This document shows positions 1 to 9,005 of a stretch of 64,000 bases of DNA, piece after piece. The notes beneath the pieces are model-generated. The model saw nothing but the letters and a program-made list of their open reading frames with translations. It did not search any database and was not told where the DNA came from. A program made the position numbers and the translations under genes. This DNA comes from Paraburkholderia ferrariae NBRC 106233 (GTDB lineage Bacteria > Pseudomonadota > Gammaproteobacteria > Burkholderiales > Burkholderiaceae). The stretch's first letter is position 1. Every line of letters starts with the position of its first letter. The DNA is taken from the NCBI RefSeq assembly GCF_000685035.1, contig NZ_BAYB01000008.1, positions 186,001 through 250,000 on the forward strand, read 5' to 3'.

Positions 1-330
1 CCACGCAGCACCTCCGCCCGCGGCCGCAAGCGGCACGCACAGACACAGACCGCCAGTGCGCGCCGCTGGTCGAAGACGGTGAACGAAACCAGCGACGCGA
101 TGGACATCGAACCTCACGTCTTTCGCGACGGTAGCGCAACGGAGATCGCCAGCGCGCTCAAGCGCGCCGCCGAAGAGAGCCGCCGCCGCAAGGGCACGCC
201 GTTCCAGTCGGCCATGTCGATGCTGAATTTTTACATCAATCGGGCCGGGCGCAATCTGCCCAAAACGCGGCGCGATACCCTGCAACGCGCGAAACGGCAA
301 TTGCGCGTGGCTTTCGGGCGCGCGCCCTGA
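1..330 (+). CDS. DUF3175 family protein (5' end outside window)
   Basis: Small basic protein of the DUF3175 family; function unknown. The frame is open from base 1 and has no ATG. The first GTG (79) lies inside the conserved part: codons 61-81 read RRWSKTV, matching the family's RWS...ETSDALD N-terminus. The true start is therefore left of the window and this entry is 5'-partial. The middle carries the family hallmark FQSAMSMLNFYINRAG, followed by a basic helix ending LRVAFGR. It stops with TGA at 328-330. Family assignment is by recognition of the motifs; no role can be read from the context. Confidence 0.78.
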   Translation, partial: PRSTSARGRKRHAQTQTASARRWSKTVNETSDAMDIEPHVFRDGSATEIASALKRAAEESRRRKGTPFQSAMSMLNFYINRAGRNLPKTRRDTLQRAKRQLRVAFGRAP

Positions 331-527
331 GTGGCCGAGAGGTGGCGCGAGCGGCACGGCATGCCGGGTACGGAACCTGCGCTTCATCAGATCAAAGCCG
401 GACCCGGCGCGCCTGCGCACCCAGTGCACCCCGCGCGCGCCGACACCGGCAGCGAACCTGAACCAAACCTGAACAAAATGCGAAGGCCAAAGGCGGGGCT
501 TGCGCCGCGCCTGGCGGGTATAGACGT

Positions 528-878
528 ATGGCTACAGTATTGCTCGTGGACGACGACCCCAACGCGCTGGATGCGCTGAAAGAACTGGTGCGTCAGGAAG
601 GTTACCGGGTCACCACCGCCGCGGATGGGCGCGACGCGCTGCGCTGCGCGCTCGCCGACCCACCGGATGTCGTGATTTCGGACTGCATGATGCCCCGCAT
701 GGACGGGCTCGCGCTCGTGCGCGCGATGCGCCGCAACCGGATGCTGGCTCACGTGCCGCTCGTGCTCGTCTCCGCGATGGTCACGCCGCCCGTCGACGCC
801 AACGTCGTGGGCTTCCTGCGCAAGCCCTTCGCGATCGCCCAGTTACTGGACATTCTGCACCGCGTGCACGCACCTTAG
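528..878 (+). CDS. Single-domain response regulator (receiver only)
   Basis: A 116-residue stand-alone CheY-like receiver. Acidic pocket D8-D9-D10 (LLVDDD), phospho-acceptor D52 (VISD), the switch residue S82 (LVSA) and the conserved K99 (FLRKP) are all present, so it should be phosphorylatable. It has no output domain, so it must act by protein-protein contact, as CheY- or DivK-like proteins do. No kinase gene is adjacent; the phc kinases are 14 kb away and have their own receivers. The ATG at 528 has only a weak ribosome site upstream. Real gene: high confidence. Partner: unknown. Confidence 0.9.
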   Translation: MATVLLVDDDPNALDALKELVRQEGYRVTTAADGRDALRCALADPPDVVISDCMMPRMDGLALVRAMRRNRMLAHVPLVLVSAMVTPPVDANVVGFLRKPFAIAQLLDILHRVHAP

Positions 879-992
879 GGTCGAACCCGGCACACATCCT
901 CAGCAACCCGCTTTGGCTCTCGCCAACTATTTCGACATCCTTATTATTTTCATATCGACCCCATGTAACCGCACGTTTCAAGGAGAACGACG

Positions 993-1208
993 ATGACCCC
1001 GACGAACGTCTATGCAGGCCGCTCGCACGACGAGCGCGTGGCGCGGCGCAACCGCGAAATCCAGCGTGCCCAGGAGCCGCCGGGCGGCGAGATGGCTGTC
1101 TACGGCACCGAGCCGGACCGCGACCATAGCTGCGGCGAGCTTTCGCCGCGCGGCAAAGCCGTGTGGCGCCGCGGCGCGGGACTAGACGGCGGCGGCAAGG
1201 CCGATTGA
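993..1208 (+). CDS. Small hypothetical protein, 71 aa
   Basis: Unrecognised, strongly hydrophilic 71-residue protein rich in Arg, Glu and Gly. Gene status rests on a good Shine-Dalgarno (AAGGAG at about 980-985, 8 bases before the ATG) and an AT-richer stretch just upstream (about 935-965) that could hold the promoter. It has one Cys, no signal peptide and no membrane segment. It lies between the receiver gene and the PRC-barrel gene on the same strand but is separated from both by more than 100 bases. Confidence 0.5.
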   Translation: MTPTNVYAGRSHDERVARRNREIQRAQEPPGGEMAVYGTEPDRDHSCGELSPRGKAVWRRGAGLDGGGKAD

Positions 1209-1332
1209 GGTCGAGTGAGGTCGAACCTGCCGGACAGCGCCATCGACAGGTATGCCCCATGCGCACGCAAAGGCATGACAGGCAACCCACGCGGTGCGCG
1301 CACCTGCGCCGCATCTTCATAAGGAGTCCATC

Positions 1333-1839
1333 ATGCCTCACTCGGTTCCCTCCTCCGGGCTTCGTACCCCCGATGGCCGCGGCGCCCGCATCGTCGGGCA
1401 CAGCCGCGACGACTCGATTGGCCCCGGTCCCTACGTCATGGCCGCGAGCACGCTAGGCAGCGATCGCGTGTTGAGCGTGGACGGCGATGAAATCGGCAAG
1501 GTCAAGGAGATCATGATCGACGTGCAAAGCGGCCGCATTGCCTACCTGGTGATGTCGAGCGGCGGCTTTCTCGGCATGGGCGACAAGCTGCTGGCGATTC
1601 CCTGGAACGCCCTCGCGCTCGACACGAGCCGCAAGTGCTTCGTCCTTGCGCTGCCGGCCGATCAGGTGCAGAACGCCCCGGGCTTCGACAAGGATCACTG
1701 GCCTTCGATGGCGGACCGTACCTGGGCCAGCTCCGTGCACCAGTTCTACGGGCGCGAGCCGTACTGGAGCATCCAGACGGCGCTACCCGGCGAGCCCGCG
1801 CGCCGCGAACCGCCGGAAGCAGGCGGCGTGAAGCTTTAG
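1333..1839 (+). CDS. PRC-barrel domain protein
   Basis: 168-residue protein with a PRC-barrel domain at about residues 30-105 (IGKVKEIMIDVQSGRIAYLVMSS is the barrel core, with the typical LLAIPWNAL strand after it). PRC barrels are small beta barrels found in photosynthetic reaction-centre H subunit, RimM and many stress-associated bacterial proteins of unknown role. The start at 1333 is preferred over an upstream in-frame ATG (1294) because AAGGAG lies 7 bases before it and the upstream codons do not look conserved. The C-terminal third (HQFYGREPYWS) is typical of the Burkholderia stress-type PRC proteins. No operon partner. Confidence 0.85.
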   Translation: MPHSVPSSGLRTPDGRGARIVGHSRDDSIGPGPYVMAASTLGSDRVLSVDGDEIGKVKEIMIDVQSGRIAYLVMSSGGFLGMGDKLLAIPWNALALDTSRKCFVLALPADQVQNAPGFDKDHWPSMADRTWASSVHQFYGREPYWSIQTALPGEPARREPPEAGGVKL

Positions 1840-1869
1840 GAACAAGCCCGCGGCGGCCGATGCCTTCGC

Positions 1870-4404
1870 TCACATCCCCGCCAGCCTGCGCCGCATGGTT
1901 TCGGTGATACGCTGCCGCGCTTCGCCATAGCCCGCCCACGGATCGTCGCGCAACGCATCGAGCCGCTCATGCAGGTTCGCAACGGTCCATTGCGCGCCAC
2001 CCGTTGTGCTTTCGAGTTCGTCCCAGCCTATCGGCACGGACACGCCCATTCCCGGCCGCGCGCGCGGCGCATACGCCGCCGCGGTGCTTGCGCCTCGGCC
2101 GTTGCGCAGGTAGTCGACAAAGATCTTCCGCTTGCGGTTCTGCGGGCCCATCTTCGCGCTGTACCGGTCGGGCAGCGTGGCGGCCATATGGGCGGCCACG
2201 GCCTGGGCGAACGACTTCGCCTCGTCCCAGCTCGCGCGGCGCGCGAGCGGCACCACCACGTGCAGCCCCTTGCCCCCGCTCGTTTTGCACCAGGCCGCCA
2301 GACCCAGTTCCTCCAGCAGATCGTGCGTGAGACGCGCGGCCTCGATCATGCGGTCCCAGCCTAGCGCCGGATCGGGGTCGAGATCGAACACGATGCGATC
2401 GGGCTTCTCGATGTTGTCCACCGTCGCATTCCAGGTGTGCAACTCGATCGTGTCCATCTGCGCTGCGCCGATCAGGCCCGCGAGGTCGTCGAGCGTAAGG
2501 AGCGGCTCGTGACCCGGGTCGAGTCCGGCATGCTGCACGGCGTGCGGAATCTGCAGCCGGGTAGCGTGCTTCTGGAAGAACAACTCGCCGCCGATGCCAT
2601 CCGGCGCGCGTGCGAGCGCAACAGGGCGCCGGCGCAATTGCGGCAGCAGCCACGGCGCGACCGCTTCGAAGTAGCGCACGAGGTCGATCTTGCGCGTGCC
2701 GGTGCTCTCGTCGATCACGCGGTCGGGATGCGTGATGCGGATGCCTGCTACTTCGGCATCCTTATCACTTCCACGCTTTGCTGAACGGTTCGCGCTGCGC
2801 GATCCGGCCGCGGCCGTCTTCGCTGGCGCGGAGCCCTTTCCCGGCGCTACGCCGTTTGTTTCTCTCGATGCCTGTGATTCGCGCACGATCTCCTCCGCCG
2901 GTTTGTCGCGGCGCAGCCCGGCAAAGGACGCCTGGCGCACGAGTCCATCGCTCGTCCACGACTTGAAGTTCACTTCGGCAACCAGATCGGGCCGTACCCA
3001 ATGCACGCGCCCTTTTCCCGGCCCTCTTCCCTGCCCTATTTCCACTTCGCACGGCACCCGCGCAAACGCCGCCGTCTTGCGTTCGCGCCGGGCCAGTTCG
3101 CCTGCGAGCGATTTCAGCAGCCGCTCGTTGAAGCCCGTGCCCACGCGGCCTGCATAGCGCAGCGTGCCGCCTTCGTACACGCCGAGCAGCAATGCGCCAA
3201 AACCCACGCGGCTGCCCTCTGGATCCGTATAGCCGCCGATCACGAACTCCTGGCGGCGCACGCAGCGCAGCTTGAGCCACGCCGTGCTGCGCGTGGACGT
3301 GTAAAGACTGTCGCGCCGTTTCGCCACAAGTCCTTCCAGACCCGCTTCGCATGCGGCTTCCAGCAACGCACCCGGATCGCCTTCGACTTCGGCGGAAAAC
3401 CGCAGGGCGTCGGGGTCGGCGTGTTCGAGCAGCGCGGCCAGACGCGCCCGGCGCGCTTCGAGCGGCACGCCGCGCAGATCCTCGCCGTCGAGCCAGGGCA
3501 CGTCGAACAGATAGAACACGATATCGTCCGCGCGGCCCGCATCGAAGGCGTTCTGCAACGCCTGAAAACTCGGCACGCCGTGGGCGCCCAGCACCACGGC
3601 TTCGCCGTCGAGCCACGCCGATTCCACCGCGAGCGCGCCCAGCGCCTTCGCGGCGCGGCTGAACTTCGCAGTCCAGTCGTGGCCCGCGCGCGTCACAATG
3701 CGCACCGAGGTCCTGCCTGCACGGCGCTCGATACGCGAAAGCACGCGATAGCCGTCGAATTTCAGTTCGTAAAGCCAACCATCGGTTCCCGGCGGCGCAG
3801 TAGCCGCTGTCGCCAGCTCGGGCGCCATCGTCTCGGGCAACGGCGTACGCACCGCATTGACTTTCTTCTTAGGCGTCTTCTTCGCCGGCTGCGCCTCGCC
3901 ATTGCGCGCTTCGGTGTCGCGCTCCTTGATGAGCAGCCACTGCTCCTGCTTCCCGCCGTCCATCCGGCTGCGCACGAGCGCCCAGCCGCCATGCAGCTTT
4001 TCGCCGTTCAGCGTGAACTTGAGCTTGCCGGCTTTAAGTCCTTCGCGCGCGCCGCGCAGGCCGCCTTCGGGCTGCCACGTGCCATGATCCCAGATCTCGA
4101 CCGTCCCCGCGCCATAGTTCCCTTCGGGGATGCGGCCTTCGAACGACCCGTATTCCAGCGGATGATCCTCCACGTGCACGGCGAGCCGCTTGACCGCCGG
4201 GTCGAGGCTCGGCCCCTTGGGGACGGCCCAGGACAGGAGCACGCCGTCCAGCTCCAGGCGGAAGTCGTAGTGCAGCCGCCGGGCGTCGTGGCGCTGGACC
4301 ACGAAGTGCAGCGCCGCGGCACCGCGCCTCGCACGCGCACCGCGCGGTTCCGGCGTTGCGTCGAAACGACGCTTCTCCCGGTAGCGAACCAGCGGCTCAT
4401 TCAT
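1870..4404 (-). CDS. ligD: Multifunctional end-joining DNA ligase LigD
   Basis: ATP-dependent DNA ligase D, which processes and seals double-strand breaks held by Ku in non-homologous end joining. 844 residues in the Pseudomonas order: 3'-phosphoesterase (about 30-165; HFVVQRHDARRLHYDFRLE), ligase (about 200-500; ELKFDGYR with adenylated lysine K215), then primase-polymerase (about 555-835; metal-binding FDLDPDP at 673-679 and SGGKGLHV at 709-716). All three active sites look intact. A Lys/Ala/Ser-rich linker (about 505-550) joins ligase and polymerase. It lies 44 bases downstream of ku on the same strand, so the two are almost certainly co-transcribed. Full-length compared with the family. 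Confidence 0.96.
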   Translation of the reverse strand: MNEPLVRYREKRRFDATPEPRGARARRGAAALHFVVQRHDARRLHYDFRLELDGVLLSWAVPKGPSLDPAVKRLAVHVEDHPLEYGSFEGRIPEGNYGAGTVEIWDHGTWQPEGGLRGAREGLKAGKLKFTLNGEKLHGGWALVRSRMDGGKQEQWLLIKERDTEARNGEAQPAKKTPKKKVNAVRTPLPETMAPELATAATAPPGTDGWLYELKFDGYRVLSRIERRAGRTSVRIVTRAGHDWTAKFSRAAKALGALAVESAWLDGEAVVLGAHGVPSFQALQNAFDAGRADDIVFYLFDVPWLDGEDLRGVPLEARRARLAALLEHADPDALRFSAEVEGDPGALLEAACEAGLEGLVAKRRDSLYTSTRSTAWLKLRCVRRQEFVIGGYTDPEGSRVGFGALLLGVYEGGTLRYAGRVGTGFNERLLKSLAGELARRERKTAAFARVPCEVEIGQGRGPGKGRVHWVRPDLVAEVNFKSWTSDGLVRQASFAGLRRDKPAEEIVRESQASRETNGVAPGKGSAPAKTAAAGSRSANRSAKRGSDKDAEVAGIRITHPDRVIDESTGTRKIDLVRYFEAVAPWLLPQLRRRPVALARAPDGIGGELFFQKHATRLQIPHAVQHAGLDPGHEPLLTLDDLAGLIGAAQMDTIELHTWNATVDNIEKPDRIVFDLDPDPALGWDRMIEAARLTHDLLEELGLAAWCKTSGGKGLHVVVPLARRASWDEAKSFAQAVAAHMAATLPDRYSAKMGPQNRKRKIFVDYLRNGRGASTAAAYAPRARPGMGVSVPIGWDELESTTGGAQWTVANLHERLDALRDDPWAGYGEARQRITETMRRRLAGM

Positions 4405-4448
4405 TCACAGCCTCCTGCGGCGGCTCATGTGACAACTCAAGCACCGGC

Positions 4449-5372
4449 TCAAGCAGCACGCTTGCCGCGTTTCTGGGCGGGTTTGGCGGCGGCCTCTTCA
4501 CTGCCCCCGCCCCGCTTGCCGCCCCCGCCGCCCCCGCCGCCCCCGCCGCCCTCGCCACTCCCGCCGCCACCCGAACCGCGCCGCCCGAGGCTGCGCTTGA
4601 GCAGTTCGGAAAGATCGACGATCTCGGCGCTGCGCCGCGGTGCCTCGGCCGCCGGCACCGTATCGACTTCATGCGCCTTGCCCTCGCGTATCTTGCGATC
4701 GACGAGCTTCATGATCTCGTCGTGGAAGGTGTCGCGGTAGTCGTCGGGCCGCCACGGCTCGCTCATGTCGTCGATCAGCTTGCGCGCCATTTCCAGTTCG
4801 CGCGCGCTCACGCCGGCCGCCTTCGCCGCGCGCGGCAGCGATCCCGCTTCGCTCACGCTGCGCACTTCGTCGTTCCAGCGCAGCGTATAGAGCACGAGCA
4901 CGTCGCCGGCCGGCACGAGCGCGGCGAGATGCTGGCGGCTGTGCATCACGACGTTTGCAATGCCGAGCTTGCCGCTCGCCGCAAGGGCGTCGCGCAGCAG
5001 CGCATAGGGCCGCTCGCCGCGCTTGTCCGGCGCGAGCCAGTAGGGCGTGTCCAGATAGAGGAACGACACCTGAGGCGCCTCGACGAAGGCGAGGATATCG
5101 ACCGTCTGGGTCGCCTCGGGGCTCGCCGCCGCGATTTCCTCGTCGGAGACCACCACGTAATGCCCTTTCTCGTACTCGTAGCCGCGCACGATGTCCTTGC
5201 GCGGGACATCCTTGCCGGTGCGCTTGTTGATCTGCCGATAGCCCACCGGATCGAACGTGCGCCGGTCCAGCAGATTGAATCCCGTATGCGCGGGACGCGT
5301 GGCGGGATACAGCTCGACCGGCACATAGACGAGCCCGAAACTGATGGCACCTCTCCATATCGCGCGCAACAT
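4449..5372 (-). CDS. ku: Non-homologous end-joining protein Ku
   Basis: Homodimeric ring protein that binds DNA double-strand ends and recruits LigD. 307 residues starting MLRAIWRGAISFGLVYVPVE, the family N-terminus. An in-frame codon 27 bases upstream is rejected because GAAGGAGAGG sits just before this ATG. The Ku core runs to about residue 255. The tail is unusual: a tract of more than ten glycines broken by few other residues, then a Lys/Arg-rich end (AQKRGKRAA) that probably binds DNA or LigD. The glycine tract is encoded by a CCGCCC-type repeat at about 4505-4570 and could vary in length by slippage. First gene of the ku-ligD operon. Confidence 0.95.
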   Translation of the reverse strand: MLRAIWRGAISFGLVYVPVELYPATRPAHTGFNLLDRRTFDPVGYRQINKRTGKDVPRKDIVRGYEYEKGHYVVVSDEEIAAASPEATQTVDILAFVEAPQVSFLYLDTPYWLAPDKRGERPYALLRDALAASGKLGIANVVMHSRQHLAALVPAGDVLVLYTLRWNDEVRSVSEAGSLPRAAKAAGVSARELEMARKLIDDMSEPWRPDDYRDTFHDEIMKLVDRKIREGKAHEVDTVPAAEAPRRSAEIVDLSELLKRSLGRRGSGGGGSGEGGGGGGGGGGGKRGGGSEEAAAKPAQKRGKRAA

Positions 5373-5506
5373 GATCGCCTCTCCTTCAAGGAAGCGCACC
5401 CCGGGGGCGTCACGTCACCGAAGCAAGCGCGATGCCCGGTAAATCATCCGTAACAAAACTGTCTTGATTCTGAAGTAAAGTCAAACCCATTTGCCGCACA
5501 CAGAAC

Positions 5507-6391
5507 ATGCTCGCCCCATTACTCGCCGCATTCTACGAAACAGTTCGACAAGGCAGCGTCACCGCTGCCGCGCGGCGGCTGGAGGTCAGCCAACCCACCG
5601 TCACCGCGCGCATCCAGCAGCTCGAAAGGCAGTACGGCGTGGAGCTCTTCCACCGGCGCGGCAGCCGGCTCGACCTCACGCAGACCGGTGCGGCGCTCAT
5701 GCCGCTCATCGACCGGATGATGCAGACCGAAAACGATATCGACTTCGCGCTGCGCAACGAGCGCGAGTTGTATGCGGGCAGTTTCCGGCTCGGCACCACG
5801 GGTCCTTACTATATTCTTCCCACCGTTGCCGCGTTTCGGCGCCGCTATCCGAATGTGCAGATCGGCATCGAGGTGGGCAACTCGCAGGCCGTGCTCGACG
5901 CGCTGGTGGAATTTCGCGTCGATGTCGCGGTCTCCTCGAATCGCGTGGACGACCCGCACCTGGCCTGCCACCGCATTGCGGGCGACCCGCTGGTGCTCGT
6001 GCTCGAGCCGGACCACCCGCTCGCCGGCCGGCACCATGTCGATCTGAATGTCCTCGCCAGCGAAACCCTGCTGCTGCGCGAGCCCGGCTCGCGCACGCGC
6101 GACGCCACCGAAGCCTCGCTCAAGCGGCGCGGCGTGACGCCCGCCGCGCTCATCGAGATCGGCAGCCGCGAAGCGATCTGCGAAGCCATACGCCACGGTC
6201 TCGGCGTTGCGCTCATGCCGGTGGGCGAAGTGCCGCGCGGCGCCTCCCTCACCTCGGTGCCCATCGCGCCGGACGGCCCCGTGGTTCACGAATATCTCTA
6301 CCATCTGCGCAGCCGCTCGAGCGCCCGTCTCATCACGGCGTTCATGGCCACACTCGAAGAAACCATCGCCCTCCCCAAAAAAAACGGCTGA
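5507..6391 (+). CDS. LysR-family transcriptional regulator
   Basis: 294-residue LysR-type regulator. Winged helix-turn-helix at about residues 3-62 (GSVTAAARRLEVSQPTVTARIQQLE) and a substrate-binding domain from about 88 (RLGTTGPYYILPTVAAFRRRYP) to 285. Ligand unknown. It is transcribed divergently from ku and in the same direction as the lipoprotein-phospholipase C operon that starts 109 bases later; that gap holds a strong inverted repeat (6401-6428). Control of the downstream phospholipase C genes is inference from position. No clear Shine-Dalgarno before the ATG. It is not PhcA: length and N-terminus differ. Confidence 0.9.
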   Translation: MLAPLLAAFYETVRQGSVTAAARRLEVSQPTVTARIQQLERQYGVELFHRRGSRLDLTQTGAALMPLIDRMMQTENDIDFALRNERELYAGSFRLGTTGPYYILPTVAAFRRRYPNVQIGIEVGNSQAVLDALVEFRVDVAVSSNRVDDPHLACHRIAGDPLVLVLEPDHPLAGRHHVDLNVLASETLLLREPGSRTRDATEASLKRRGVTPAALIEIGSREAICEAIRHGLGVALMPVGEVPRGASLTSVPIAPDGPVVHEYLYHLRSRSSARLITAFMATLEETIALPKKNG

Positions 6392-6400
6392 TACGCCTAT

Positions 6401-6428
6401 CGGTAATCTTTCGTAAAACGAAATACCG
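6401..6428. promoter_or_regulatory. Nested inverted repeat before the phospholipase C operon
   Basis: Inner perfect arms TTTCGT (6409-6414) and ACGAAA (6418-6423) around an AAA spacer, flanked by outer arms CGGTA (6401-6405) and TACCG (6424-6428). The outer arms are offset by three bases. It lies between the LysR stop (6391) and the lipoprotein start (6501). It has no T-run after it, so it looks more like an operator (LysR sites are usually T-N11-A inverted repeats) than a terminator. Confidence 0.45.
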
Positions 6429-6500
6429 GCGTCTTGCCTCATCCCTACTATCTCCTGTAATTCGCCGGACAGGCCGGCGAAATCCGGCAGGGGACCATCA

Positions 6501-8615
6501 ATGACAAGACAGGCAGCCGTGCAGGCCGCTTGCGGCCTCGCGCTCGTCGCCATACTCGGCGGCTGCGGCGGGGAATCGACGCAACCTTCAGCCAGCGCGC
6601 ACAGTTCGGGCGCTGCCAGCAGCGCATCGGGTGCGAGCGCACCCGCCGGCGCATCGAATGCCACGGGCGGTTCGTCGAACAACCAGACGAGCACCACGCC
6701 CGTCAACAAGATGCTCGTGATCGAGCTCGACGGCGTGACCTACAGCGCGCTCACCGCGGGCATCTCCGCGGGCAAGCTGCCCAATCTCGCAAAGCTCACG
6801 TTCGCGCCCGCCTATAGCGGCGGCGTGAACAGCACGCTCAGCCAGCAGCCCAATCTCGACACGCCGGGCTGGGCCACTCTCGTCACCGGCACGTGGGCCG
6901 ACCGCCACCAGATCAACTCGGACGCGCCGAACCAGGCGCTGCACGCGCCCACCGTGTTCTCGATGCTCAAGTCCGCCGGCGCGGGCAAGCTGGGCGCGGC
7001 CGTGGATTCCGCAGGCTTTGCCGCGATCCTCGCGCCCGACCAGAACGCGGGCAACCTCGACAGCGTGACGGGCTGCGCCTCGGTGGATAGCTGCGTGACG
7101 AACCAGAGCACGAGCCTGATCAACAGCGGCTACTCGCTCGTGCTCGCGCAATACCATTCGGCGCAGGATGCTGCGCTCAACTGGGGCCTCAATTCGTCGA
7201 ACTACTCGAACACGCTCGCGCAGCTCGACAGCGCCGTGGGCACGCTCGTAAACGCCACCGCGCAGCGCAACGGCGAACGCTGGCTCGTGCTCGTGACCGC
7301 CAGCCACGGGCTGAACGCCGCGGGCGGCACCGACGGCTTGCCGCTCGCCCCCGAATCGACGAGCTTCATCGGCATCAACCAGCAGGCCAACGGGCGCCTC
7401 TCGAATCCCGCGGCACCCACCTCGCTCGCCGACCTCTATACGCGCGCGAGCATCGCCGACCTCGCACCCACGCTGCTCGCCTACCAGAACGCCCTGCCCG
7501 CAGCGGCTTCGTATGCGCTCGACGGCGGCGAGCTGATCGGCCAGCAGCCCGTGTCGCAACTCATCGGCATGACGGGCAGCAACAACACCAGCACCGTGCT
7601 CACCTGGAGCGCGCCTTCCACGGGCGCCATCGCGGTGCTGCGCAACGGCCAGCAGATCGCCTCGCTGCCGGCCGGCACGTCCACCTACACGGACAGCCAG
7701 CTCGGCGTGAGCACCACCGGCGCCTATACGTTCAACTACGCCGTGGCCGCGGGCAGCGCGCCCATCGCCTCGCTCGTGCAGGTGCAGTACGTCGCGCCGC
7801 CGCCTCCCCCGCCCCCTCCGCCGCCGCTGGCGACGACGCTCGCGAACGGCCTCTCCACCTACTATCCGTTCGGCGCGCTGCCCGCCATCGACAAGATGAG
7901 CGCGAGCACGCTGGGCCCGTGGGCCGCGGACGCGAACGGCGGCTCGCTCACGCCCGATCCGTTCGGCGGCCAGGGCCTGAAGGTCGATACGAGCATTGTC
8001 GATACCAACGGCTTCGACGGCTACAAGCTCGCGCAGAACAACGACGTGACGAAGCAGCCGCAGTTCACGCTGGGTTTCTGGTTCATGACCTCGTGCCAGA
8101 ACCTCACGGGCAACGGCACGCCGGTGTTCTCGAACAAGAACTACTACACGGGCGGCAACCCCGGCATTGCAATCGGCCTGTTCCCGGGCTCGACCACGAG
8201 CTGCAACCTGCGCTTCAACATTGGTGACGGCAGCACGCGCAACGACATGAACGGCGCGACCGTGAGCGCGAACAAGTGGGTCTACGTGGCGCTCACGATC
8301 GACACGGTGGGCAAGACCATGACGGGCTACGTGTTCGATCCGACGCTGGGCGAGGAGAAGTACACGGCCTCGGTCACGGTGAACGTGGCGAAGCTGCCGG
8401 GGCTGGGCGTATTCGGCCTCAACGAGGACGGCACCGGCCAGTACTACATGAACGCGTGCAACGACAAGGCGCCCTACACGGCCGGCGAGTGCGCGGCCAC
8501 GCCGCCGGACGTGCAGTCGTTCAGCGACCTCGCGCTGTGGAACCGCACCGTTACCGAGAGCGAACTGCAGTCGGTCTTCGGATCGGGCAAGCCCCTCTCC
8601 ACGCTCCTGCCATGA
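6501..8615 (+). CDS. Alkaline phosphatase-fold lipoprotein with LamG-like C-terminus
   Basis: 704-residue predicted lipoprotein: signal peptide with lipobox L19-G-G-C22, then a Ser/Ala/Gly-rich linker to about residue 68. Residues 70-360 resemble type I phosphodiesterase/alkaline phosphatase-fold enzymes: VIELDGV with metal-ligand-like D77, and the nucleophile region LDTPGWATLVTG with T121. The usual metal motif DHG, however, reads SHG (VTASHGLN), so catalysis may be impaired. A poly-proline hinge (about 433-442) leads to a Fn3/LamG-like domain (about 450-700) of the concanavalin type, probably binding a glycan or surface. It is first in an operon with a small lipoprotein (ATGA overlap) and phospholipase C. 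Substrate unknown. Confidence 0.78.
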   Translation: MTRQAAVQAACGLALVAILGGCGGESTQPSASAHSSGAASSASGASAPAGASNATGGSSNNQTSTTPVNKMLVIELDGVTYSALTAGISAGKLPNLAKLTFAPAYSGGVNSTLSQQPNLDTPGWATLVTGTWADRHQINSDAPNQALHAPTVFSMLKSAGAGKLGAAVDSAGFAAILAPDQNAGNLDSVTGCASVDSCVTNQSTSLINSGYSLVLAQYHSAQDAALNWGLNSSNYSNTLAQLDSAVGTLVNATAQRNGERWLVLVTASHGLNAAGGTDGLPLAPESTSFIGINQQANGRLSNPAAPTSLADLYTRASIADLAPTLLAYQNALPAAASYALDGGELIGQQPVSQLIGMTGSNNTSTVLTWSAPSTGAIAVLRNGQQIASLPAGTSTYTDSQLGVSTTGAYTFNYAVAAGSAPIASLVQVQYVAPPPPPPPPPPLATTLANGLSTYYPFGALPAIDKMSASTLGPWAADANGGSLTPDPFGGQGLKVDTSIVDTNGFDGYKLAQNNDVTKQPQFTLGFWFMTSCQNLTGNGTPVFSNKNYYTGGNPGIAIGLFPGSTTSCNLRFNIGDGSTRNDMNGATVSANKWVYVALTIDTVGKTMTGYVFDPTLGEEKYTASVTVNVAKLPGLGVFGLNEDGTGQYYMNACNDKAPYTAGECAATPPDVQSFSDLALWNRTVTESELQSVFGSGKPLSTLLP

Positions 8616-8917
8616 GAAACACCGCCATGAATCGACCTGTTCATCACGAAGCGAACGGCCTGCGCGCCGCCGGCGGCGCGCTCCTGGCGAGCCTGCTGTG
8701 CGCGCTGCTCGCGGCCTGCGGCGACGGCTCGAACAACAACGCCGGCAGCACCTCGGGAGGCACCGCCGCGGTCGCGAACACGGCCCCCGCCGGGGCGGGC
8801 GGCGCGAGCGCGCCGGTCGCCATCGTCGCCGCGCCCACCTCGGGGGCCTGCGCCGCGTCCGGCACGGTCGCCACCCAGCCGCCGCTCCTCAACACGCAGC
8901 TCAACTGCGCGCCCTGA
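8612..8917 (+). CDS. Small lipoprotein
   Basis: 101-residue (or 96 from the second ATG at 8627) putative lipoprotein; not recognised. The start overlaps the stop of the preceding gene as ATGA. A hydrophobic signal segment ends in LLAAC (Cys36 from the first ATG), a good lipobox. The mature part is Ala/Gly/Ser/Thr-rich with two cysteines in the last third (GACAAS and LNCAP) that could form a disulfide. Its position between the phosphatase-fold lipoprotein and phospholipase C suggests an accessory or chaperone role, as the small PlcR proteins have in Pseudomonas, but I see no sequence evidence that it is a PlcR homologue. Confidence 0.65.
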   Translation: MRNTAMNRPVHHEANGLRAAGGALLASLLCALLAACGDGSNNNAGSTSGGTAAVANTAPAGAGGASAPVAIVAAPTSGACAASGTVATQPPLLNTQLNCAP

Positions 8918-9005
8918 GCAGCCAACCTGTTGCGCGCGCACCGGTATGGCACTCGCGCCGTGCCGGCGCGCGCCCGAACAACGCATAAAGAAACACCCGC
9001 CCATC

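Noticed and set aside
387..752. 121-codon minus-strand frame over the receiver gene
   Set aside because: Overlaps a receiver with intact phosphorylation residues; no motif or ribosome site of its own.
5507..6391. This LysR gene (and the one at 60879) as phcA
   Set aside because: PhcA is longer and has a different N-terminal helix-turn-helix sequence; neither gene lies in the phc operon.
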